In this document: piece after piece, positions 1 to 12,200 of the stretch
Position numbering within the stretch: position 1 is the stretch's first letter
How the letters are laid out: every line of letters starts with the position of its first letter
Origin: Struthio camelus
Taxonomy: Eukaryota; Chordata; Aves; Struthioniformes; Struthionidae
Direction of reading: 5' to 3'
DNA: 64,000 nucleotides
Assembly (NCBI RefSeq): GCF_040807025.1
Contig: NC_090953.1
Span: 2,169,501 to 2,233,500 of the forward strand
Notes under the pieces: generated by a model
Database searches by the model: none
What the model saw: only the letters and a program-made list of their open reading frames with translations
Told to the model about the DNA's origin: nothing
Program-made: the position numbers and the translations under genes

Positions 1-114
1 GGATCCGTTCTTGCTCCAGAGATACAGGAGAGCAAAACGGAAATGTGGATTTTCATATTCATGTGAGTCCTGCAGCCGGCCCCGGCGCCGCTAACTGCCC
101 TGTTCTCTCTGAAG

Positions 115-206
115 GAAGAGTGACGCTTTCCAACGTCTCCGAGCGGAAGGATAACATGCGTCTTGGTCTGAGCCTGGCCACCAACCCCAAGGACAACAGC
201 TTCCTG
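115..206 (+). CDS. ITGA11: ITGA11 exon (window exon 1), residues 1-31
   Basis: Acceptor AG at 113-114, donor GT at 207. It opens with the last two bases of a Gly codon, then reads [17 protein letters not shown], matching alpha-11 in the propeller just before the I domain. It contains an N-glycosylation sequon (NVS). By length comparison with the human protein this should be the fourth coding exon. Confidence 0.93.
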
Positions 207-3200
207 GTAAGGAACGGGACGTTTTCAGTAGCTTTCCCTTCCTATGCAGGGAGTCGAGGCTTTTCTGTAATATACATAAGTATAAATGCATAAAGTTATA
301 CAAATATGCAGGCATAAATATATGCATATATTTGTACATACATATGTGCATGCATATACATGTTTTTCAGCAGCTTTGTATCACCTATTTGCTGTTTTAG
401 GATCTAGCTCTCAGGCTCCTGAGCAGTGGGGTGGTCCTTCAGCCGCCTGCTGTGTTGACAGTGTTAAAACACCCTTTCCCGTTGAGTGATGCTCCAAACC
501 CGGGCTTTGCTGACCTTGGTGGCTGCACTTGTTGTTGCAGGGCTGCTTCGGCACACGTGCAGCCTGCACCCGCGCTGGGTGTCTGCCCGCTCGCTGCGGC
601 ACCGACGGGTCGTGCTCCCTTATCTCCAGGGGGAGGAAGGTGCCAAAGGAGAGCCTGGAGCTGGTCTCCGCTGCACTTGGCAGGTCTCTCCACCAGCTCC
701 CACTCGCTGCCCTGGCTGGGATAACGTCCCACCATTCGGGCCAGCAGGTCCCAAGCGGATGGGAAGTGCCGAACCCTGTTTGCTGCTCTTTAGCACCTCT
801 AAAGCAATGGCTTAATAAGTGGCAGTTTTAAAACCGTCACTGATGCTTTATTTTTTTCCTCATTTTTATAGGCCTGCAGCCCTCTCTGGTCCCACGAGTG
901 TGGGAGCTCTTACTACACCACAGGAATGTGCTCCAGGGTGAACTCCAACTTCAGATTCTCCAAGACTGTGGCTCCTGCTCTCCAGAGTATGAGAAACAAT
1001 CTGTTCTGTAGCCTCTAATGCAAACCCGGCTTTTGAAGTTAAAGAGAATTTTTGTTCTTTAATCGCTCCAGTACCATTGAGGAAAACAAAGTAATGTCAG
1101 CATGTAAAAGGAGGGAAGATAGCAGAGGAAATTATTGCAGGAAAGTGATTCAAAGGGGGTTTCGTACGTGGACATCTGGTAAACATTTTTCCTTTGATTG
1201 ACACTTGAGGAAGACAAAAAAATACCTTATTCTTCCAAAAACAGAAATAAAAGTAGCCAGAATATTTTATCAGCACAGTTAGAAAGGCAAAATAGGGAAA
1301 GAATTCAAACCCTGGCCACACAATACAAAGAGCTCATTGACTGAAAGCTAAACATCTTGGCCTAAATTTGTATACTTGGGTGCATAAAACTAGGACCTGA
1401 TTTTATTCTGAGGTTTCAAATAAGCCTCCTGGTTTTCCTGTAGGTGCTAAGAAATCAGAAAGGCTGGTCCCTTGGATGGGCTGGGGTCTCTGCAGGACCC
1501 CCCACTGCCCGGATTGGTGCGGGGTGCACGGGTGCCCACGGCCGACCATGCTTTTTGTGTCTCTGGGCTCCCCTAGCACAGACACGGCAGAGCCTCGCCA
1601 CCCGCCAGCCTGACCACCCTCTTATCAAGGGAGGCTGCAGGACGCGGAGGAGAAATCTTCCCATGGGTGATTAGTTTTTACAGATTTTAATATAGCAGGT
1701 TAGCGCTTCGGTCTGGGTCAGGGACTTGAGAGAGAGTTCAAAGTCTTGTTTGAACCCTCTCGTCTTACCTAGCTAACGACCACGTTGATTGACTACCCAG
1801 TGTGTGACTGCAGCTTTGGACAAGCCAGCCACTAAATGGCTGCTGTAAATGAGCCTGGTAATCCAGTAACGTCTGTGATTGGAAAACTCAACATCTTCTG
1901 GGTTTCTGCAGCTTCTCTAAGTACCACTAGGAAAATATAAGCAAGATAGAGAGACGACTTCGAACAGTGTTCTCCTCTGAAAACCAGTTGACTTCATAAA
2001 TCCTTCAGGGCTCTTACTTTTGAACTGGGTCCTGGGATTCTTGCTGGGGTTTTTGGCTTAGATGTTACTGAGGCTTTAATGGGAACTTGTCTGAGGAAAT
2101 ACCTGGCTTATGTTACACAGCGAGTGCAGACGGGGTGGTGAGCCTTGCATCAGCACAGAGGAGAAATAGGTCTCTACCTCCCCAGGCGAGCTCCTTGGCA
2201 CGTGCCATGCTTGCAGGGGTGCTGCCCTCCCTGGCTCCCGGCAGAGGTAGTGCTGGAGTCGGGCACCTGCTTGCGTGTTGCTGAGCCGGAGCAGCGAGGC
2301 TTTTCTGCAGCAATCAGAGGATTAACACACAAGTAAAGCACTGCTCCGCAGGAGGAAAGGAGGCTTCTTGCTGTATTAGACTGGATATCACATTTGAATC
2401 AGAGAAGATATCACTGGGTGTTATTCTCAGAAAGTTTTCCACCCTTTTGTTGGCAGAGATGATGCATGCGGATTCCCTCTGTCTTGCTGAAGTGAGTACG
2501 ACCTGAAGGTCTTTGTAAATGATAGAAATGAGATTTTTCAGAGCAAGTACCTGACTTCAAGGAATAAAGCCATAAATTTCCTCATTACAAGTGTTGCCAA
2601 GGTCTTTCAGTAACACATTGTGTATTTTTCACAGGATGCCAGACATACATGGACATAATCATAGTTCTGGATGGGTCAAACAGCATATATCCTTGGGTTG
2701 AAGTTCAGCACTTCCTGATAAACATCTTGAAAAAATTTTATATTGGCCCCGGCCAGATTCAAGTAAGCCCGTGCACAGCTTGTGCATTTCTATGTACTTC
2801 TGCATTTCTGTATACTTTTTCCCATGTCATGCAGCTTCCCTTAGCCTTTTTCAAAATCCCCTTTCTGCCAATTTGTTGTAGTTTGGCACCATGCTTTTTC
2901 AAAATAAACTTTCAATGTATGTATTTTAAAGCCAAGCCCATGGAAATAATGCTTACATTAATGTCCTTACACGAGCTACGGAGAGAGGAGCAACCCACAC
3001 CCTGGCTGGGCCAAGGGAGGATTAAATCGTGTGGAAACATAGAAGTAATGCCATTACAGCCATGAAGAGCTCCCCTTCCTCTATGCATTGGCAGTTATGG
3101 GGTTATCTGTTTGTGATGCTCCTTTAATCCCTAGGTTGGAGTTGTTCAGTACGGAGAAGACGTCGTCCATGAGTTTCATTTAAACGACTACAGGTCTGTA

Positions 3201-6200
3201 AAAGATGTGGTAGCAGCTGCCAGTCACATAGAGCAAAGAGGTGGCACCGAAACCCGGACAGCCTACGGGATAGAGTTTGCTCGGTAAAAATCTCTCACCT
3301 TCATTCTGGTAACAAGTTCACAATCGTCATTTGATTTTGTTCCCTTCTCTCTTCCCCTCTTTTCTGAGATGTCAGCCCCCTCAAATGCAATCTTGCATCT
3401 GCCCCAGCGTAGAGGCTCAGCTCTTCTTCACAGCCGTGTTAGACAACTGGGAGCTTAATAAAGCCCTGAACCACAGCTCCCTCTCCTTATTTTTCTGGGA
3501 TAAGTGCCCATTTCATGCAAATTTTTACTGCACCCCCAGGCCTGGACCTGACTGGTGTTCTTGGTGCAGATTTGGGGCTTTGTGTTGAATTAAGAGTTCC
3601 TCCTGAAAGAAGCCAGGTCCACCACAGGAGAGGTCCCCTATGAAGTCCACCAGGCTCCCCAAAGGGCTCTGTGACCCCAGGCATCTTCCTGGCAGGCGGC
3701 CCAGGGGCTGTGGGCAGCACGGGGGCTGCAGGCATGGGCCATGAGGGACCGCGGGGGCCGTGGGCACGGGCCGTTGAGGGACCGCAGCCCACCTGGCGGC
3801 TCTGAGCAGCCTGGGGCATCTCTTCACTTGCAGCTCGGAAGCGTTTCAGAAAGGTGGCCGGAAAGGGGCAAAGAGAGTAATGATTGTAATCACAGATGGA
3901 GAGTCGCACGACAGCCCAGACCTGGAGAAGGTGATCGAGGACAGCGAGAAGGACAACGTCACCCGCTATGCGGTGGCTGTAAGTAGAGGGGGCCTGTCAC
4001 GAGCCACCAGCTGCCAGAGCGGGCACCTCAGCAGCGGGCACCACGATTGAGCCCTGCATCTGTCTTTTAGTCCCTGAGCGCTCGACAGAGTGGCTTCAGG
4101 CTCCTTGGGAGCAACTGTTTATGGGAATTACCAGCCTTGACTATGGGGTCTTTTCCTAAAGGCAGCCATGACCGTGTGCCTCAGTCTCCCCATCTGGAAA
4201 TTGGGCCCTCGCTGACAGTGCCACCAAGACATAATTCATATGTACAAATCAGAAGTGATCCCTGAATGAAAAATACCCCACCACAGGCAAGGCCGGGGCT
4301 GCTCGCATGAATTACGGTAACTTCTTGCTCCCCGATTTGCTCCTGTAATCGGATGTCAGGCAGGGAAGGGAAGCGCAGACTTTATGGCTCCTCGCAAGCG
4401 GAGGCCTCTCGTTTGGACGATTTGGAACAGCTCTATCCATTGTGTGAAAACGCCTGAGACTTACGTTTTTTCTTTCAAACCTAGGTACTGGGTTATTACA
4501 ATAGAAGAGGAATCAATCCGGAAGCCTTTTTGAACGAAATAAAATTTATAGCAAGCGACCCAGACGACAAGCATTTCTTCAATGTCACAGACGAAGCAGC
4601 CCTCAAAGACATTGTGGATGCGCTGGGAGAAAGGATATTTAGCTTGGAAGGTGAGCGAGGCTCCTTTCCGGCGCTCTAACAAGGACAGATTGTTTCTAAC
4701 CGCTCTGCGTTCCTCCCGGCCAGGCTGCAGAGAATTGCTTCAGATGTGCTGACTCTGGCCTTTAACGTGCCTGCTGAATTTGAACGGGCCGTGCCGGGAG
4801 TTTCTCTAACATCGGTCCCTCCCTTCGTTACAGAGTACTTGGAGTATCTTCCTTTTCCTAATTTTATACTGAGGCACAAACTTATTTTGAGCTTTTTGCA
4901 CCCCTCAAGCTGAAGGAGCCCGCATCTCCACCAAAGGTCATCTAAAAATTTTGGCAGCCTTTATCTGGAGAGCTGTGATGGCTCTATAATGTATAGCAGA
5001 CGCTTGAAATTTGGCATGCGGGTAGTCTGGGAGGCAGTTACTGTCTTCTACTTACCCATCAAACTCCATTCAAATCCAGCCAAGTTATAAGCAGTCAAAA
5101 TTCACCACATGCTGGCTGCCAGGGATACCCTGGAGTGTCAGACATTATGGGATTATGAGAATAATGTGGGATTTTTTAGTTTATTGGCTGACAGAAGAGA
5201 TCGGGAAATATTTTTGTTTTATATCAATCTAAGCAAAAGTGTTCTGTCCACCTGCCAAAATGAACCTCACCTCACCCACCCCAGGATTTGGCTTTTGTCA
5301 AATAAAACACTTATTTCTTTGCGGTGCGTTTTTCTTCAAACTGAATTTATGTAAGCTTCATAGGAAAATTGCATACTGAAACAAACAATTGCAACAAAAA
5401 GATGAAAGGTTTTCACTTAAAATGAAACATTTTAGGGCTTTAGCTTGGAGGACTTGGTTCAGACCAGTTCACAAACTCCCCACCAGTTTTGCCAGTTATC
5501 TTGGTCCAAGCAGCTTGATATTTTTCAATGGTAGAAAGCACCACCTGAGAAACTTCATGCAGCTATAAAGATGAAGCAAAATCCTCCAAACCCCCATTTC
5601 TGCAGGTTCTGCAGGCAGCAGGGAGGAAAGGCAGAGCTCACAGTATTTAGCCAGTGGCTCGTTAGCAGTGCAAGCCGGTGTAATTGCAGTGATTTAGAGG
5701 GAAACGGGCACATTTGTACCAGCTGAGGTCATTTGTGCTCCAGGCTGGGCAGAGGTGGCTATTTGTCTTGCCCGGATCCACCAAACAGCCTGGCTTCTCC
5801 GAGAAAGCTTTCCAGTAAGTACAAATTCCTTTTTATTTTAGGAACCAGCAACAAGAATGAAATCTCCTTTGGACTGGAAATGTCCCAGACTGGATTTTCA
5901 TCGCATATTGTGGAAGTAAGAGAGCAAATGTGTTTGTTCAGTTCCTGCTCGTGTGTTTATTGTGGGTAGTTGACCTGTGGAAAATGGGTGGGATGGGTTT
6001 TAGCGCGTGAGGTCAGGCTGTAAATACAAGTCTGTGACAATTTTAAGATGTGTTTAATTTGTGCTTCAATGTTTAATCTGGGCCTTTTGTGCATCTCTAA
6101 GAAAGAGCCTCTTTTTCCTAGAGAAAACAGATCCTTGAGCTTAGAGGAAGTACCCTGAGTTTTGCTCTGTATTTTCTCTCTCATCCTTTAAGGGAACCAG

Positions 6201-9200
6201 TACTATTCAATAGTTTCCACATTTGTTTCAAGACTGCACTGCGCACTACTGAAGCAAACGCAAGTCTTGCCTGGAGGCTAAGTTCACCCCTAGCACAAAT
6301 TCAGCAAAATTTGAGGCCCTTTCTCAGCCCTCACCGTGCTGCAGGGGACAGTCAGGGACCTTTGTTTTCAGGCTGCCGCCAGGCTCCACAGGTCAACAGG
6401 TCTGGCCAAAAAAAAAGTTACGTGGCTTGAAATATCAAAATGAATGCAGAGCACGGAGGAGGTGGAACAGTTAAACCTAGACAGTGTGCGCCACTGGCTG
6501 CCAGGGGCTGCAGGCTTAGTGCAGGGTGGGAGGACCAGCTGCAGATGCTGCTGAAATTGGGGTTTTTCCCCCCCCACTTGTGAGGTTCCTCCCTGTTTCT
6601 GTAAATGGCAAGTGTGATTTCTGGGGGGGACCGCTCTGCTGTTTTGCTCTTCGGCGCTCTGTAGCGTCTAGTATGCGTGTTGTCTAGGAATCGGGCTTTT
6701 AAGGAGACCAGTACATGTTCTCACACAAGAACAGCCCATCAGGCTCCCCTCGTCCATCTCGGCTCTCTGGCACAAATCGGCTCTGCCCGTTTGGGCAGCG
6801 AAGGGGAGAATCGTCTCCGTTTGGCAAGAAACACTATAAGTGGAAAGAGGCCAAGAAACCAGCCCGGAAGCCACCTGAACGTGAAAAAGGCAACAGGATC
6901 TGTCCAAATCCCGGCCATCTGGAAAGACTAGCTAATCTCCCAAGAGCACCTTGCTGTGTTTCAAGGCCTGGCCCCAACCCCGCAGCCATCCTCAGCCTGC
7001 GTTCACAGCAGCGCTTCAAAATCAACCCAACGCTGCCCGCAACGCGGAAACAGCGAGGGCCTCCGAAACCTCTGCTCGAAGCCTCGTGGGTGGCCGAGGC
7101 AGCGCAACAGGGCTCGCTGCCAGCGCTCCCCAAAGCCTCAGGGGCTCCTGGTGTCTCCGGACGCGAGCAGGAGCCGCACTGTGGGATCCCGCTGCAAATC
7201 CCTCGCCAGGCACGGGTGGTTTTAGTGAAAAGCAATAACCTGCCTAATTAAGAGTTGAAGCTGGGGTGTCAACCCACTGCTGAGAGCCCTCCCTGGTATG
7301 GGAACCTGAAGGGGCTTTAAAAGTCTAAGTGAGGCACACGCCTGCATCTCTGCCCTCTGTTAATGAGCCCAGTAATGTTGCTTTCCAAAATCTGCAAGCT
7401 TGATTTGGTGCAAAACAAAGAGCAATTGACCTTGTACTCAATGTCCCTCTTTAATTTCATTTTAGTGCTAGCTCAGACTTCGGATTTTGGTACATTTGCA
7501 ATTAAGCAGCCCCTGAGCTGTGGTCAGGCTGGTGGGAGCACAGCGCTGGTGGTGCCGCTGATGCTGTGATCCGTTGGGGTCTCATTCGAGAGGGGCGTCG
7601 GGGCAGGGGCCGTGGCTGGAGGGCAGGGGCAGCCTGGGGTGGCCTGTGCAGTGCCGAGCCTGGGGTAACGCTGGTCCTCTTGTTGCACGAGAGCTGGAAG
7701 GTGCTGCTCGCCGTCTGTGCAGTTTGCCTAGGTTCAAAGACGTTTGCTGTTCAGACTTCCAACTTTTTGAATAGCCAAACGCCCCGATGCTGAACGCTCG
7801 TTTCCCCCTAGGATGGGATCTTGCTGGGGGCGGTGGGTGCCTACGACTGGAACGGAGCAGTCCTCAAGGAAACCAGCAGCGGGAAGGTCATTCCTCTCCG
7901 GGAGTCGTATCTCCAGGAGTTCCCAGAAGAGCTGAAAAATCATGGCGCTTATTTAGGTAAGGGAGCCAAAATAGGCTCTGTTTCCAGGGCAGAATTCGTA
8001 ATTTTACACTTAATAATAGGAAACACACAATATTTCACCACTGACTAATATTTGCCAGTGCTCCCAGCACACGCTGTAAAGTGCCCAGCTGTCTGTGAGC
8101 TCCTGTCTGTGCGAGACCTGTGCTACCGCTCGCTCGCTGATAAAGCCTGAGTGAGCACCTCACCTGGGAAGAGTCCAAAGTCTACCGCAACGTACAACAC
8201 AAAAGCGTTTAAATGCAGAAGTAATTCAGACGTGAGCTCTGGCCAGTCCGGGTCATCTACAGTACTTACTGGAACGGTTTGAAAAACGCTGATGAAATTT
8301 CATGCCTAGGGAGGAAATACCTGCTGTGTTAATCCGTTCCATGTGCAGCTCTTGAAGCCCCAGAGCAGTAACAGCAGCCCGGTTTGCACAGCGAAGCCTC
8401 TCTCCTGAGCCGTGCGTGCCAGGCCGCCACAGCTGTCCCCTGCGCGGGGGCCGCGGGCAGCTCATCAGCATGTCGGGAACATCAGGAGCCCCAGGACACG
8501 TGGTTTTCCTCCAAGAAATAGTAGAGCTAAACTCTGGGGACAACAGCAGAGCATCACCTCGGTTTGAGTGTCAGTGCCTGGAGCGGGGAACCGCTACAGT
8601 TGTGCAAAAAATGTTCGTGACAATACGTGGGAGTTTTGACCTCATCTTTGCCATTGGCTCAAAAAAGAAAAGCAGTGCAAGTACTATGAAAAGCCCTGTG
8701 TGTCCTGCTGCAAAGCAGCCCAGTTGTCCCAGCTCCAGGACCAGGGTGTTTGAGTCCCATGCCCTGCTTAAGGAGGTCAATGTCCAGGGAAAGGGATCTG
8801 TTAACCTCTACAGTCCTGAGATACTCAAAATCCGACTGATACAGCCCTGAGCAGCCTGCTGCAGCTTTGGAGGTGGCCCTACTTTGAGCCTCCGATAATT
8901 TAAGTAGCTTTTCAAACTGACTGTGAGTTTGCAAGAGCCTGGAGTTAGCTGCAGGGTTGAGCAACAGGATTTTGGGGCCTTATATTCTGATTTAAGCTAA
9001 TACAGTCCCCAGAGACTGCCAGGGTGTTGGTGATCCCTGCGCAGAAAACGCCTCTTGGGGACAGGAAAAACGGCTCCCTCGGGGTCTTGAGCTTATGCAG
9101 GGCTGTTTGCGTGAGGACTTGCGAGCAATGTTCTCCTCGGCTTCACGGTTTTACTGGACCGTGGATTTTAACATCGAACATCAGCAAAACCTGCCGTGCC

Positions 9201-12200
9201 TGCGACGTCGTTTTGGACGACGTGGCTTTTGCCGGGCTCTTTCAGGGAGCGAGGCGGTAGGCACGTCTTCCGCGCTGCGGCTCCTTTGACTTCATACGAG
9301 CCGCGAAGTCAAGCGATTATCGGGCAACTTGTTGGAGTTGCCCCCGAGGGCAGCAGGGTTTTGCTAGCTGCATCAGGCCATGCCAAAGCCCTCGCAGCCA
9401 GCGCCGCCGCTGAGGACCGGAGCAAGGCAACTCCAAGCACGAGGTTGTAGTAGCCGGGCTGGCTTGCATGACTTTATCTTTGAAGAAATATATATAGCTT
9501 GCCGATCTGGGAAGCGGCCAGAGTTGCGTTAGCGGCTGGAATTTAATGGAAAGCAGACCGTGGGGGAAGCAGCGCCGCGGCGGAGGAGGCAGGCAGCCGG
9601 CGGGGACCGGCGAGCCCGTGTCCTCCTCGAGGCTCGGCTCCCGGCCCGGGCGCTGGGCGAAGGCCGACGGGAAGGGGCAGCGCCGGCCTCGCTGCCCGGT
9701 CGGCTGCACCGCGCGCTCACCCCCTGCTCGCCCGCAGGTTACACCGTCTCCTCCGTGATATCCGCCGAGCGCGAGCGGGTCTACGTCGCCGGAGCGCCCA
9801 GGTTCAACCACACGGGGAAAGTCATCATTTTCACCATGCACAACAACCGGAACCTGACCATCCACCAGTCACTGAAAGGAGAGCAGGTAAAGAGCCGTCC
9901 ACCACGGCTTCTCCACTGTTTTCCTCTCCCAGGCTGGCTTTTCCACCTGGTGGACGTGGCCCGATATCTACTGACCTCAAAAGAAGTGTATCCAGTTCAG
10001 ATTTTATAGGTGTGCGTTCTTATTCAGAAGAAGACACTAATTCCCGCAATCACTGCGACCTTACTGGAGGTCTCTGCTCCCGTGTCCGGCCCTGGCAGCC
10101 CTCTCCCTCGGTGAGCGGCTGCAGGGCCTTGGAGGAGCGCACGCGGCCGTCCGCCTCTGAGTGTTAATGGAGGAGGGTGGTGGTGGTGCTCGTGGAGATG
10201 TGTCCGGATGGTGCTCTCAAACGCCTCTGCCCGGACAGCTGCCCCGAGCTCGCCAGCCGTCCTCCCCGTCGCTCCGAAGCGGGTGGCGAGGCGCTGCTTC
10301 ACCTTCCCACCGTTTCTCCCCCTCTTCCAGATCGGCTCCTACTACGGGAGCGAGATCAGCTCGGTGGACGTGAACGGCGACGGCGTGACGGACGCGCTGC
10401 TGGTGGGGGCCCCCATGTACTTCAGCGAGGGCAGGGAGAGGGGCAAGGTCTACGTCTACGCCCTGAGAGAGGTGGGTGCCCGCCCCGCCGTGGGGGGACA
10501 CGCGTGTGCAGTGGCGGGGGGCTCCCGGCAGCCCCGGCCCGGCCCCGTCTGAAGGAAACACGCGGCTTGGCAGCTTCCTAGCTTCTGTGGCGGCTGCCCA
10601 GCTTGAGGATTTGCCTGTCCTCCTTGTTTTTTTGGGCGGGGGGGGGTGCTCGCTGCCGGAGGGGACCCCGGGAAGGGGCCAGAGTGTGGCCACCTTGTCG
10701 CCCAGGAAGGGGCCTCCATGGGCCGGCGCCTCGCGGCCTGGTGGAGACGCCGGCTTTCCCTCAAATCCTCGTGTCGAGGTCAAAACGCCGTTTCTGAGCC
10801 ATGTTTGGGGCTGGGGGTGGGGGCTGCGAGGCCTCGTGGGCTGGCAAGGCAGCGCCCCGTCTCTGTGTTTTATTTTACAACCCCTGAGAGCCGGGGTTTG
10901 GGCACGGGCGACAGAGAGCGGCTGACAACGGCAGCAGCTTCCTCGTCCCGCCCGCCCTTAGCGCGGGGTTAACGTCTCGACGGGCCAAACGGTGCCGCCG
11001 CCGGCCGGTTTTGCCTCCTGGACGCGGCTTCGTGCGCGACGGGCGCGTTTCCAGCCGGGAACGCTGGGCGTCTGCCTGGCACCGAGATGCCCCTTCTGTT
11101 TTGCACGGTTTCTGGCTCGCTGGATGAAAGGCTCTGTGGGCGGGAGGAGTTGGGCTTTATTTATTTTGCAGGACTCTTAAGGGATGTGTCTGTCTGTTTG
11201 CCTTTTGGGGTTTTCTCGTCTTTCCAGGCTTGCTGCTGATGCTTTTTTTTTTTTTCTTCTTCTTTTTCTCTTTGGCTGGTTTCGCAGAACCGCTTTGTTT
11301 TCAGCGGGGCCCTCGACGACTTGCAGAGCTACCAGAACTCCCGGTTTGGCTCCTGCATCGCCGCGGTCCCTGATCTCAACCAGGACTCTTACAACGACGT
11401 CGTCGTCGGGGCTCCTTTGGAAGATGACCACCAAGGAGCCGTATACATCTTCCACGGCTTTGAAGAGACCATCCTGAAGAAATACAAGCAGGTACAATTC
11501 CCTGGTGCTTCGCTTCTCCTCTTTCCGAATTATGGGCGCCAGCCAAGTCAAAGGATGTTTGGCTGCAAATTTCCACAGGCCAGGAATTCACATCCAGCGT
11601 TTAAGTGTTGCTTACTGTTACTAGATATGTTTTTCTTGTGATAGGTCCAAGGCAAAACAAATGTAAGATATGGAAAATAAGCTTGAAATTAGGGGGAATG
11701 CTTAGCACTTAGTGCACTGGATTGCTTTAAATGAGCTATTAGAAATGTTCATGAGAAATAGGAAACATGCAAAGAAATTTCAGTGGAAATGTCTGGATGG
11801 CGCCTCCGAGGAGAAACCGTTCTGATTTCCTGGAAAATTCAAACTGGTGCAATCACTTAAAGTGGCATTTTTAGTAATTTAGTAGCATGGTGGAGACTTG
11901 AATTGGCCAACCTCAGTGGACGTGACCGCAAACGAGCATGTCGCAAGAGTGATGGACCTGCAGAGAAACGGGGCCCGCCAAGCCACCTCCCTGCCTCAGG
12001 TCCTGGGTGCTGGGCTGTGGGACACCCTCCTGCCTTGGGAGGTTTTGAGCCCTCAAATTCGAACAAGCAATACGAGCCTGGCATCCCTGTTCCCACACAC
12101 ACTCCTTCGCCTCCCAAAATGCACGCCCGCATTCACGCGCAAACGCCTTCCTCGGCTCACTAATGGGGGTGTGGACACAGAGGCTCCCTTTGCAGGCAGA

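Noticed and set aside
6715-7251. 178-codon + strand frame in an ITGA11 intron
   Set aside because: No similarity to any protein I know, no splice sites that join it to ITGA11 exons in phase, and GC-rich composition. A cryptic exon cannot be excluded but is unsupported.
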